This document shows positions 1 to 11,556 of a DNA stretch of 64,000 nt, piece after piece. This stretch comes from Lojkania enalia (Eukaryota > Ascomycota > Dothideomycetes > Pleosporales): positions 1 to 64,000 of the forward strand of contig ML986605.1 in assembly GCA_010094045.1 (NCBI GenBank), given 5' to 3'. A model generated the notes under the pieces. It did no database searches, had not been told where the DNA came from, and was given only the letters and a program-made list of their open reading frames with translations. The number at the start of each line of letters is the position of its first letter. The first letter of the stretch is position 1. The position numbers were made by a program, and so were the translations under genes.

Positions 1-32
1 CCAACCCTCATCAGAGCCAGCCAGCTCTGACA
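1..32 (+). repeat. 3' end of a Ty1/copia LTR cut by the window edge
   Basis: These 32 bases are identical to the last 32 bases of the LTRs of the copia element at 6285-11556, ending in CTCTGACA. The following bases (ATTATCAAACC) do not match the primer-binding site that follows the 5' LTR of that element. This is therefore the 3' LTR, or a solo LTR, of another copy whose body lies to the left of the window. Confidence 0.85.
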
Positions 33-2707
33 ATTATCAAACCAGCCTTCCACTTATCATCAAATCTGGCTTGTGCCATCCAGAATACGTGTTCGCCTCA
101 GGGCACCGGCTATGCATTTTAACTGTAGAACGGTGGTAGGAAATGAATTAAGGCGTATAGTATGAGGGAACGTTAATGACGTAGACTTGAAAAGCTGGCG
201 TAATTCCTTTGCGGAATAAAACTTTCCTTTGTTGGAATTGTAGGAGAAACAGTTGCGAGATTAAATAAGGGGGTCGTGTCGCGTATCAGGCAGCATCAAT
301 TGCTGAGGCAAATATTGATGTATTGAAGGAGGGTAAGTGGCCTGCCTCGCTAGAGGCTGGCAATGGCGAGACTATATAGGTCTGAAAAACAGACCAACTA
401 TAATAGGATAGTAGAAACATTTGACAGGTTGCACCATTAGGTATATAAAATCTCAAATTGCAACCTTCCGATACATGAACCATCATGTCTGATGGCATAG
501 ATTTAAAGCGTCTATTATAACAGGCCCTCAAAGGCCCTGAAAAATCGTGGGATAAAGAAGACGTCGATTGATCAAAAGAGTAGTACAGTACGTCCTACGA
601 ATCCTGCCCATGCATTTCCATGTGGATGGATGTAGATATTAGGTGTTTTGAAAATCGGTGAACTGGCAGGTATTTGCTTCCCTCTGGTTTTTAATGGAAC
701 GAATCGCAGCTAAATGATTCTTTTCCACTGTTCCCCTGTGCGACAATGGTTTCAGTGGCTTGGAAGTCCGAGGTTCTAGTGCTACGCCGCACCCTCTCAT
801 CACAAAGTATGCCACACGCGATCCTTGGGGCTAGTCGCAGACTTAATGGAACCATAATCCTAATACCGGTAGAGTCACATCCGCATGAATGATTATCATC
901 GAACAATATTCCTCTTTAGCGCACATAACTACTCCCTTCCATTGAGACCATCTTTTCACTCTTCCTGACTGAGTTCTCAATTCTATAATCCATGACCACT
1001 TATTATTCATTTCTACACAATTGAATCAGGCATAATTACGTGGCCCTCCTCGTTTTATTCCTTAAGCTGGCTTTTTAGGCTGCTGCGATGAAAGTGGAAT
1101 CTTCCAGCGACTGCCCAGCTCCTATACTAGTTCCACCCAGGCTGCCTTTCGGCATATTCTCTACGCCCACTTGGAATATCCATCCGTATCTCAGATTACT
1201 CAGTAAGGTTTCTAGTTTCGACACATTTCGCGGACCTGAGCTAACGCTTTTGTAGATCTCTCGTGAGCTGAATAATGCCCTAATGGTTGACGACACTTAC
1301 TGTTGATAATTACTCGCAAATATCATTCACGAGTTCACTAGCATATTTAAATGGAGAGCTAATATGTGAGTCGAAGATCGTTATCTACAAAACTTTGTTA
1401 TCTCAGTTCGTAATGGCTTGCGACATCCTCGTATCGTGGAGAACGCCACATTTTCGAAGAAGTTTGAATCAAAGCACTACTGCGCATCTATCGAAGTTAT
1501 TCCATCAGTTTATAATACCATTCTTTTGAAACGCTACGGTTCTAATGGCTCGTCCATGAATGGCTAGGCATTAGCTAGTCAGCTATTAAGAATATATAAC
1601 TAGCCAACAGAACTATAGTAAACAGACCGTTACTTGCCGTATCGTTTTTGATCTGCCGTTCGGCACTACGCCAGATGCAATGGTTTATACCCGCTGCTAG
1701 GTTAAACCTATCTGTAAGCTGTATTATGCTGATAGACTCCTCTTGGGACACATGTTCAATACCAAACAACATTTCAAGTTAATTGAGAATTTACCTGCTA
1801 TGTTTCCTTTCATTAGTTGGTTCTCCGTATAATAATGTTTATCCTGCTCAAGTATTAATAAAGCGTGTCATCTAATATATTAGCAGCTTCTTATCCAGTC
1901 TTGGCCTGAGCCTCATAGCCGCCCACATACTGTGCCACATCCGCATTAGGGTTCGGAACCGATACGAAAAATGTAGCTAATAATATGCATGATAGATATC
2001 GCGTCTTCTAGCGCTTACTCTTTGTTCAGTATGCATCAGTCGAGCTCCTGGCGCCTAGTCGATGGCTTTGTACGGCCGTTATACTCCTCGCTACTAGCTA
2101 AGGCTAATCTGAAGCCGTTTGCCTCTCCCGGATTTGACTAGGCGAGCTTTAGCCTCCTAACTTGGCGGATTTTTGGTGTTGACGTCGGCTACGCCTTTCT
2201 TTTATTTGCTTCCTTTTTTTTCTTTCACTGAATACAGTGGTTGCTTATATCCTCAGACACATTTTCCACCTCAAACCAAAACATCTCCAGGCTAGATGCC
2301 TTTTTTTCTTATCAAGTATTCTAGCCTCTGACTCTGGATTTATCTCTCTCTATCAACGCTAGCCAGATAAGTTACTCCTGGTTCTTTGCTATAGTAATTT
2401 TCGCGGCAGCCAGGTTCGCTAAAGACGGTAAAACAATCACAAGCTTCGCCTCGACTAAGATATCCGTCAATGCCCATATTTCTAGGTACCAGCAGAAATC
2501 GTCTAATTCCCGTCAATACGAAAAATGGAGGGCATTATCTCAAGACTCCAACCCACAGCACGCCGTCTCCTCAGCAAAGCGTCCGTTCTCACACCTCCGA
2601 ATTTGCTAATGAACCCAAAAACAAGTTTTCTCAATGTTCCGACTTCTAAAATATCCCCTGAATTTACGAGGCCGCAGCCTATTACATGCGAATCCTTTTA
2701 CCTATAC
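33..2707. other. Gene-poor stretch, no supported gene
   Basis: Only short open frames occur here, and none shows a recognisable domain or a credible intron-linked continuation. Base composition is moderately AT-rich but not RIP-saturated like the transposons further on. An ATG-started frame at 2525 runs into the solo LTR at 2708. It could be the lost 5' end of the DUF3176 gene downstream, but I cannot show that. Confidence 0.5.
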
Positions 2708-2867
2708 TGTAAGCTCAGGTCACGTGCCTGGTCAGCTATGCAGCCCTTGACTAAGCAGTCTCATGTACTATATATTCCCCCGCCGTGCCTTGACAGAGAG
2801 GTCAAGGGACCTCATTAATACATCTATCTATACCACCCTATACAGTCTCCACCCCCTCCTGCTTACA
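2708..2867 (+). repeat. Solo LTR with 5-bp target-site duplication
   Basis: The 160-bp element starts TGTAAGC and ends GCTTACA, a perfect 7-bp terminal inverted repeat of the TG...CA type. It is flanked by the direct repeat TATAC (2703-2707 and 2868-2872). A second copy of the same LTR lies inverted at 49401-49572 and is highly similar apart from a short indel. No internal retroelement sequence adjoins this copy, so it is best read as a solo LTR left by LTR-LTR recombination. Orientation is by alignment to the second copy and its polypurine tract. Confidence 0.85.
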
Positions 2868-2932
2868 TATACGATACATGTCAAGCCTGATCGGAATGCG
2901 AAAGCGAGCTCAAAGCCGGGCTCGGAATATAA

Positions 2933-4754
2933 AACGCCCCATCAGCCCTGCCGCCCGTCATATATCCAATCCAAAAGGATAAAATAAAGAAATTATCCGT
3001 CAACTTTGCACAGAGGATTGAAGGAAGATTGTGGGAATACAATTCTTCCGAGAATGCCGCAGCGCGATGTGTTCTTGAAATAGTTATCTTGATAATTAGC
3101 GCTATTTGTATGGGAGCTATCATAAGTGTGCTTTTCACTTTTCAAAACAAAAGATTGCCTTCCTGGCCATTTGGCCTTACACTAAACACCTATATTGCAA
3201 TACTCTCCAGAATTGCTTCAACTGCTCTGAGTCTTCTAGTATCAGAGGCACTAGGGCAGTTGAAATGGAGTCGGTTTCAAGAGGGATCAAAGAAAATATG
3301 GGATTTTGAGATTTTTGACAATGCCTCTCGAGGACCATGGGGTTCGTTACTTCCTCATAATCCAGATAAAGTGTAGGACTCTGGCTACACTAGGAGCACT
3401 TGTTATAATATTTGCGCTTGCTCTTGACCCTTTCTTTCAACAAGTTGTCGACTATCCCCTTCGTTGGACTTTTCAAGGCAATACGTTGGTAATTCATCGT
3501 GTCATCAACTATGCACCTCGAGCTGTTACTAAGATCGAGTTGTCGGACGTTATGGACGGCGACTCGGCGATCTTTTCGGTTGCAGCGCAGTTTTACTACA
3601 AGAATGGAACTATGCCAGTCCCACTTGGCAATGGAACTCGGCCTGACATACCATTGTCCTGTCTAACCAGTAATTGCACTTGGCCAACTTACCAGACACT
3701 CGGCGTTTGTAGTGCTTGCTCGGATATTTCCCCCTTACTCGAACACGCGCGCCTAGATACAAGGATAGAATGGCTCGCAGAATTAGGAGCGCCCGGCCAC
3801 GAGGACACATTTCCGAACGGTACCGTCTGCGGTTACTTTTTAAACACAACAAGCAGCAAGCCAGTATTGATGTCCGGATATCGCATCAATCCAAACTCTC
3901 CTTCTCCTAAAGAGGCATTAATAATGAGGACCGTGCTAATGTGGTCATCTCCTAGCAGGATCTTAAGATATGGTGGCTCTATCAACTTTAAGCATATTCG
4001 CAACCCCATTAGTGACTTCCTGATTGTTAGTACTGGAAATTGTTCTAAAGGCGTTTATCGTAATGAGGTTCCTTCTGCACAAGAATGTGTTCTTTCGTGG
4101 TGTATAAAGTCAATCGAATTGTCCTATTATTGGGGAACATACTTCGAGATTGAGAAAAGTTGGTTTCCATATACGACCGATGATCTTTCCCAGACTACCC
4201 CCTGGGAAACTTTCAAGGTTGCAAGAGACGGTGAAAGTGGTATTAAAGTCGTGTACAACCAAGACATTACTATCAGTCCGCAGCCGGATGATGGACGCCA
4301 CGTTACTTACGGTGCTTCGAACATTACCGCATTACACACAATATTGGTATTTGATGATATCTTCTCGTCAATTATGACTGTCGCAAATAACTGGGCAACA
4401 CCTGTGATTAAAAGCAGTCTACTCACAGGAGGTGGATCTGGCATAAGGCGCACTCCTAACTTCAACTCTTGGCTAGCTCCAAATAATGTCACTCTCCATG
4501 TAGAAAAGCTTGCTATTGCGATCACAAATGTAATTCGGTCCTCGCCTAAGACTACTACATCGGTTTTCGGCATGTCTTTCGACGGAGAAACTTGCGTATC
4601 GGTTCGATGGGATTGGCTATCATTACCTCTTTCTCTTCTCTTCCTAGGTGTAGCTTTCTCGATTAGCACTATAATGAAGAGCCCGAGAGAGAAGGAATGG
4701 GTGGGTATTTGGAAGACCTCAGCCGTTGCGACCTTTTTGTATGGTGAAAGATAA
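2933..4754 (+). pseudogene. DUF3176-family membrane protein, frameshifted and lacking a start codon
   Basis: Two overlapping frames together give a DUF3176-type fungal protein of unknown function. The first (to about 3350) holds the family block with a membrane segment, a motif reading LTLNTYIAILS, LKWSRF and ASRGPWGSLL. The second (from about 3350) continues with TLATLGALVIIFALALDPFFQQV, many N-glycosylation sites and cysteines, a second membrane segment near 4618-4675, and ends at the TAA at 4752. The switch near 3345-3360 is a frameshift: the only GT..AG pair there spans 35 nt and puts a stop in frame. No ATG precedes the first frame after the stop at 2930-2932. A solo LTR lies 65 bp upstream, so insertion may have cost the gene its 5' end. 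A sequencing indel plus an unseen upstream exon is the alternative. Confidence 0.7.
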
Positions 4755-6284
4755 TTGACCAAATAAATGGGGCATTGTTGAAGAAGAAGAGATGGAAAGA
4801 CTGAAAGTTATTGTGGCTTCTAAATAAGGATCGCAACGTTATTTAGGCGAAACTGCGTTCCTAATGAATTCAAGTGGCTGCCTTGTGGAACGCGACGAAA
4901 TGCCTTCCCTTGATCGACCCCTTCCCCACGAGCGGTTCCTCTTACGAATTTATAACCACGCACAAGCTCTTGATCGATTGTGCCACGAATTGAAACAAAA
5001 CTCGCTAGGAATAAGGCGTTTTCCTTCAGCTCAAAGTTCATGGCCTTAACGAAAGGCGTCATCCGCACAAACAATGATTGTATGTGTTGGATGGCATTAA
5101 ACGCGATTGAGAACTATTCTTGGCGCTAGAGAAAAACATGAAGGTGCATAATGATGCAGAGCTAACCCGGGGGGGCGAGGGGCGAAATTTGGAAGAGTAA
5201 TGAGGCTGGAACAAGTGGTGTCAGATCGGACTTTTCTGAAGAGCGTGAAATGTGATATTGTGCATAGCAAAACCAGGGAATCTGATGTGATGGGTTGAGC
5301 TTGTGCAATCGATTCTTGTTCTAGGCGTTTATTGAATCGCACGATATGTCTCCCATAACTTCCACTGAATGCTCCCATCCAATTAGCTCCCTTAGTTTCG
5401 ATAGTTAGCGACTTGGTAGAGAGTTTAAGCTGTTGTCGGATAGCAAGCCATTGACCCAGATAGTCTGACTCCAGCCGTCGTATCCGTTTCACATTGTCAC
5501 CCTGACACGTCGCGTGCGCCTACACCATAATGGCCTTTAGCGCTTTTTGCGTGGCGAACATAGGGGAATATATGCTTTGCTTACTCATGGTCAATCAATG
5601 GCCTAATATTCCTTTCGGAGCACCTACAATGACTTCGAATCCTACACCTGCCGAGACGTAGCCAAATGAAGCGTGAGACTTGAACGCAATCTTTGCGTTG
5701 AGGAACTAAGAAGGGTTGCGTCTTGGTTAATACTCACTGAATATAGATCTATATCAACTATCAACGCTATTCTTGTTTTTTCTCGCTGGCGGAGCAAGAC
5801 GTGCTAGTTTCTGTGTGAGAATCATCTATTAGCAGGTGCATTCAATTTGCTAGTGGTCATATTAGTCGAAAGACGATTGCTACCAAAGAAAAGCAAGCGC
5901 GACGCAGGTTGGAGATAGCCAAACATCTTCTTGATTATTAATGAATAAATTCTGTATAGATTGCCGCAGCGCCACAGCTCGCCAGAGCATCTTCCCTGGA
6001 TACTTCCTGTATGTATTTAAGTCTGTTTACTTCACATTGTGCTCTCTTAAATTCATCATCGATCTCGGCTCCAGGATGAAACTGGGAAACTTTTTCGAGG
6101 AAACTGATCGAAGTTGGTGAACATCATCAAATGGATATGCGAAGCTCACTATATTATTTTCACGATTGTGTATTTTCGAGAAGGGACTTTAAGGGTCTAT
6201 GTGTATTTCCTGCAAGACAGGTTAGCCAAGTGGACACTACTCAGGTCAAAGTACAAGTTTTAAGAAATGTTTCGCTAGTTATTA
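4755..6284. other. Intergenic, no supported gene
   Basis: I see no domain-bearing frame in these 1.5 kb. A 131-codon minus-strand frame (5097-5492) has no ATG and no recognised motif. The last five bases (TATTA, 6280-6284) are the left target-site duplication of the copia element. Confidence 0.5.
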
Positions 6285-6410
6285 TGTTACGGCTAAGCTA
6301 TTCACAGTTAGCCCCTTGGCAGGTCCAGGGATATATATGTAGCATGTCTCGCATTTCTAGTCAATAGACGCAGTTTTTCCAACCCTCATCAGAGCCAGCC
6401 AGCTCTGACA
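6285..6410 (+). repeat. 5' LTR of the copia element
   Basis: 126 bp, TGT...ACA ends. Its last 95 bases are identical to the visible part of the 3' LTR. Many CpA dinucleotides survive, in contrast to the element's interior. The start was fixed by matching the TATTA flank at both ends of the element. Confidence 0.88.
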
Positions 6411-6422
6411 GTTATGAGCCCG
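6411..6422 (+). other. Primer-binding site resembling the initiator tRNA-Met anticodon arm
   Basis: The sequence directly after the 5' LTR is GTTATGAGCCCG. It is complementary to the anticodon stem-loop of initiator tRNA-Met, as expected for copia-type elements primed by a 5' half-tRNA rather than by the tRNA 3' end. The half-tRNA mechanism is known for Drosophila copia; its use here is inferred from position and sequence. Confidence 0.65.
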
Positions 6423-9400
6423 GAAGCCCTTTGACTACTGCTGCGTTCCACACAGACAGACTAGAGCTGATTGATGTAGGCTTAGTCAGTCAATTATATC
6501 TCGTTTATCAAGACCTCAGTCACCTCGACGTCGCTAGGCTAGCTAGGAAGCCAGAAAGCTTAGAACTAGTCGTAGCAGAGACCTCGACAGATCAACGCGA
6601 TATAGTATATCAAAAAGATAACAGAATCAGACCTGCTCATCACTAAGGCCACGGTTATTCTCAATAAGCCAGAGCACTGGACGTAGTAGCTGTTTCTGTG
6701 GAAGGATAGCGCGGACTGGAACCAGCTCTGGAAATACGTGGACCCAGACCTTAGTAAGGAGCTAGTCCTTTGACTAGACGCTGAGAAGCCGATTAAGAAG
6801 CAGTTTAGAGATTTCCACAGGATAGATAGTAATACTAAGGTAGCAGATGCTGAAGTAGATATCATAGATCTAACTGATTAAGAATTAGTAAGATATAAAG
6901 TCTAGTATAGGATATATAGCCGCAGCGAGGCGCGGTAGCTATAGAAAGAGAAGACTCTCAGGGAATTCACGTAGGAGATATCGAGGATAATAGCAGCTCG
7001 ATACATCTATCTAATTATAGACTATAAGACTGTGTACAATCGACTGCAGACCTTTAAGAAGTATCTCTACCTAAGTAAAGCTGAGTATAGTATACAGCTG
7101 CAGGCTCGATACTAGATACTTAAGATACAACTAAGAAAGGGGAACCTAGATACCTAGTTTAAGGATTAGCTTAAAATAACGCGCGTTATAAGCCTAGCAA
7201 GTATACTAGAAGTATAGAGGAATCGAGCTTAATAGAACTTTATTCTTATAGTTAAAAGCTTAGACGATAGCTAGATAGTAAATAAGCTATTACTACTTAT
7301 TAAGTTTAAAGTAGATAATAAACTATATATAAGTATCTTAGACCTGATAGCCTAGTATATATTATACTATCGTCGTACTAGACCGGTTATATTAAGGCTA
7401 GGGACGTTTACGACGCTTAGTATTATACTATAACAACTACAGCAGTTACAGTAGACTAATAGTAGCTAGAAACTTTAGTAATTAAAATAGATAGTCTACC
7501 TTTATAGAGATAGTTATAAATTTAAGTAGTATCTATATATTAACTTAGTACTACGCTTATTAGGCTAGTAGCCAGATTAAGATATTAAGTAGAAATTCTA
7601 GAAGTTTAGGATATTAAGATCTTCTAGGTTAAAGGTGCTCTATAATACTAAGAAACGACTAGTAGTATTAGTAGGCTCTATAGGCTTTATAATAATCTTA
7701 GTACTAGTACTAAGTATAATAAAAAGATAGGATAATAGGCGTTAACTATTAGAACTAACTATAATAGTAGCTCTAAACCTAAGTTAATTAGTAAAATCTA
7801 TAGCAGCTTTAGCTCTATAGCTTAGAACTGTATAGGCTAAGTAGTATTAGTATTAGCTATTACTACTTAATAGATAGATTATAGACCCTAGCTTAAATAC
7901 CTATATTACTAACAGTAAGTCTTATAGCTAGAAAATAATATAGTAGCCTAGACTAGACGACTATATATATATAGAGGGATAGCTGCTGCTAATTTAAGAA
8001 TAGAAAGAAGTCTAGTTATAGGTATAAACGCCTACTAGAATTAAAACTATCCTACTCTTATACGTAGTATATATTCTAGAGATGTTTACGAGTGTAGTTA
8101 GTTTCTTATACTATAGTATAGTAGGGATCTATTTTAATTTAAGACGAAACTATCTATATTAGATAGATCCGTTAAATATTATATATTATCTTAGGCGTAT
8201 ATCTAAGTATTAGCTAATAGATATAGAAAATAGTATATAACTATCTCTATTAGTATATATAGTATAATATAGACTAAAGCCTTCTTATACAGCCTATAAG
8301 TAGCTAGAACTTATACCTATATAAGCTTATAGGGTATTTAACTATACTAGCTAGAAGGTAGTCGCTTATCTATCTACTTATATTAATAGGCTTAAGTTAA
8401 TTAAGTAGTAGTAGGGGGTGCAGTAGTAGTAGTAGAGAAATTAAACTCTAAAGTAGACAGAATATACTATTTATATCTAGTTTAAGCTCTATAAAATAGT
8501 AAGTAGGAGAGCTTCTTAAAAACTAGTTTAGAGACTATTCGAGAGACTAGAAATAGATCTAGTCTAGATACGCGATTAGTTAGAGTATTACTATAATAGA
8601 AACCTTTAGATATTCTATATAGTCTACTAATATAGTAGATAGTATAAGGCCTACTACCTATCAAATAAGAATATAATAATACTATAATATATAGTATAGA
8701 GATTACTAGTTAAGCTTAGAGTTTAGTTTAATATATAGGTTAAAGCTATTAGGCTTAATAGTAAGCGCGGATATTCTAAAATACTTAATATCTTTAAAAA
8801 CCTAGAAATCTTAGTAGAATTACGAGTAGAGTATACTAAGGAATAGAATAGTTTAATAGAGAGAGTAGGGTAGTCGCTAGTTGTATAGAAAAGAGCTATA
8901 AGGATAGACGCAGAGCTACTAATAGAGGTATTAAACGAGTATCTACTCTTAGTAGTCTATCTCCTTAATCACACGCTAACTAAAGTTCTAGACTAGTATA
9001 CTCTATATAAGGTAGTACGCGGAACTAGACTGTTAGTAGCTTATCTTAGTATATTAGAAGCTAAAATATATATCCTAAATTATTACTTATATTAGAGAAA
9101 GAAGTTATAATCTTATATATTAATTAGACGCTTTATAGAATATAACTCTATAAATATCTATCGCATCTAAATACTAGAGTTAGATAAAGTTATTAGGACT
9201 AGAGATATTATTCTACTACCTGCAGAATTGTATAAAAATCTTATCTTTCTAGATAAGTAGATGCTATATCTAGTAGCCGCAGTACTTAATATTAAGGAGA
9301 GCTATAAGCTAAATAATATAGAGCTTAAATAGATGCTAGATTAATTAACAGTTTAATTGTATAAAGAGACGCTAGATAATAAACTTAAGTAGTAGATTAA

Positions 9401-11091
9401 GAAGTAGCTTAAATAGAAGCTAGGTTAGTAATAATTAAGTAAGCTAGCTAGAGTAGAGTATCTAGTAGTTAGTAGTATTATAACGCTAGAAGATACCCTA
9501 GAACTATATAATTAAGACGATCGCGATAAGTATCTAGAGGTAATAACTAGCCTTTCTAAAGGCTAGTATTAGATTAAACTAAAAGTAGAGGCTTTAGACT
9601 AATAATTAAATAATATAAACAGATATAATAAAATTAATAGTTAGCTTAATACTAGAAATATTATAGAGACTAGAACTTGTAGAATACTCTATATATACTA
9701 TATAGCGTTTATAGAAGCGTTATAGTAGAAGATAAGTAGTAATATATTAGCTAATTAGCCTAGGATTAGTCTATATAGAGATTAGCTGCTACCTCTACTA
9801 AAGCGATAGAAGCAGCTTAAGAGGTATCTATTTAGAATCGAATTTAAGAAAGTAGTAGTAGTAGAGCTTTAGAGCTGCTGTAGTAAGGGCTGTCTAGTTT
9901 ATATAATAGAGACTAGAGCTAGTATATAGCTAGAGATTAAGTTTCTACTACTAATATAGGTATTTGTATATAAATTTAATAAGAATAGATATCTATATAA
10001 GTTTAAAGCTAGGCTAGTTGTTAGAGGAGACTTACAGCAGGACTAGGGAGATATATATATAGCTACTCTAGCAGTACGAGTATTCTAATTCCTAGTTATT
10101 TTAGTAGTAGCTTTTAGACTACGCGCCTATTAATATAATATTACTAACACTTTCTTAAATATACTACTAGATAGACTAATATACGCCTATACGCCAGAAG
10201 GATTTATATAAGAGCTAGGTAAGCTACTAGAGATAAGGAAAGCTCTCTATAGCCTAAGAGATGCTCCTCTACTCTAATATAAGTACCTTAAGAGCTCGCT
10301 GCTTAAACTAGAATTATAGCCGATCCAGGAGGTCCTATATCTATTTAGAAGTAAGAGCCTGATAGTATTCTTCTATATTAACAATATAGTCGTCCTAGTC
10401 TACCTAGACTACCTTACTATATATTAGTAATTCGAAGTAGGCTTAAAATCGCAGTATAAGCTACGCTTACTTAAATAGCTTAGGTAGTTCCTAGAAATTA
10501 GAATAGTTCGAGACTAGGATGCAGGTAGAATCTGGCTTAGTTAAGACTCATTTATTAATAAGGTCGCAGCTAAGTATAGACTGCAGAAGTAGGAGCAGAG
10601 AAGCTATCCTATAGTACCTCTAGTCGATAACTACCTAGTATTAAGTATAGAGGAGCCAAACTATTAGAGAACTAGATATTATCAGCAGCTAGTCGGATCT
10701 CTAAGATATCTAGCAGTCTACACGCGCCCAGATATCTTAAGAGCTTACTTAACTCTAGCAACCCATCTTAAGAATCTAGGATAGAGTTATATTCGAGTAG
10801 TAGAGTACGTCTGGAGATATGTGATTAGTACAAGAGGGCTAGGCTTATAAGTATCTAGACTAGATTAAGAAAACGTAACCTACCTCAGCGACGAGCGCAA
10901 GCTACTATTCTATAGAGCATCAGACGTAGCGTTCGCGGATAATTAAGAGACGCGTCGCAGCTCGCAGGGCTACCTATTTAAGCTCTATAGCCTGCCTATC
11001 GACTGGAAAGCGATAATACAGCGCTCAGTCACTAAGTTGACGACTGAGGCTGAGCTGCTAGCTCTATCCGTAGCAGGCAGCGAGCTGCAAT
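6423..11091 (+). pseudogene. Degenerate copia gag-pol
   Basis: No intact frame remains. The recognisable parts, in order, are: a copia integrase C-terminal (GKGYE-type) region near 8990-9210 reading TPYKVVRGTR and NIYRI; an RT block near 10195-10290 reading PEGFI-ELGKLLEIRKALYSLRDAP; the RT catalytic site at 10374-10385, now YINN instead of YVDD; and RNase H near 10915-11091 with ETRRS, GYLF and TEAELLALS. Internal stops fall where Trp or Gln is expected, for example in the RNase H AD-W-GD region. This fits C-to-T and G-to-A RIP changes. The 3' end of pol is hidden in the N gap. Confidence 0.88.
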
Positions 11092-11461
11092 NNNNNNNNN
11101 NNNNNNNNNNNNNNNNNNNNNNNNNNNNNNNNNNNNNNNNNNNNNNNNNNNNNNNNNNNNNNNNNNNNNNNNNNNNNNNNNNNNNNNNNNNNNNNNNNNN
11201 NNNNNNNNNNNNNNNNNNNNNNNNNNNNNNNNNNNNNNNNNNNNNNNNNNNNNNNNNNNNNNNNNNNNNNNNNNNNNNNNNNNNNNNNNNNNNNNNNNNN
11301 NNNNNNNNNNNNNNNNNNNNNNNNNNNNNNNNNNNNNNNNNNNNNNNNNNNNNNNNNNNNNNNNNNNNNNNNNNNNNNNNNNNNNNNNNNNNNNNNNNNN
11401 NNNNNNNNNNNNNNNNNNNNNNNNNNNNNNNNNNNNNNNNNNNNNNNNNNNNNNNNNNNNN
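11092..11461. other. Assembly gap (370 N)
   Basis: The gap removes the end of copia RNase H, the polypurine tract and about 31 bases of the 3' LTR. Translations spanning it are meaningless. Confidence 0.99.
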
Positions 11462-11556
11462 TTGGCAGGTCCAGGGATATATATGTAGCATGTCTCGCAT
11501 TTCTAGTCAATAGACGCAGTTTTTCCAACCCTCATCAGAGCCAGCCAGCTCTGACA
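11462..11556 (+). repeat. 3' LTR of the copia element (partial)
   Basis: 95 bp identical to 6316-6410 of the 5' LTR, followed by the target duplication TATTA at 11557-11561. The first 31 bases of the LTR fall in the gap. Confidence 0.93.

Larger units (their letters stand above)
6285..11556 (+). mobile_element. Ty1/copia LTR retrotransposon, RIP-degraded
   Basis: The element is bounded by the 5-bp direct repeat TATTA (6280-6284 and 11557-11561) and by LTRs beginning TGTTACGG and ending CTCTGACA. Inside, the plus strand reads as copia integrase, reverse transcriptase and RNase H with many TAG/TAA codons. The order integrase, then RT, then RNase H identifies Ty1/copia rather than Ty3/gypsy. 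It measures 5272 bp as assembled, including a 370-base N gap, so the true length is uncertain. Confidence 0.93.

Noticed and set aside
3341..3376. A possible intron (GT...TAG) joining the two DUF3176 frames
   Set aside because: It would be 35 nt, shorter than any other intron in the window, and splicing puts a stop codon in frame within a few codons.
5097..5492. 131-codon minus-strand frame
   Set aside because: No ATG, no recognisable motif and no supporting neighbour or intron structure.
10985..11528. Three long open frames across the N gap
   Set aside because: They are open only because N cannot form a stop. The readable part on the plus strand is copia RNase H.
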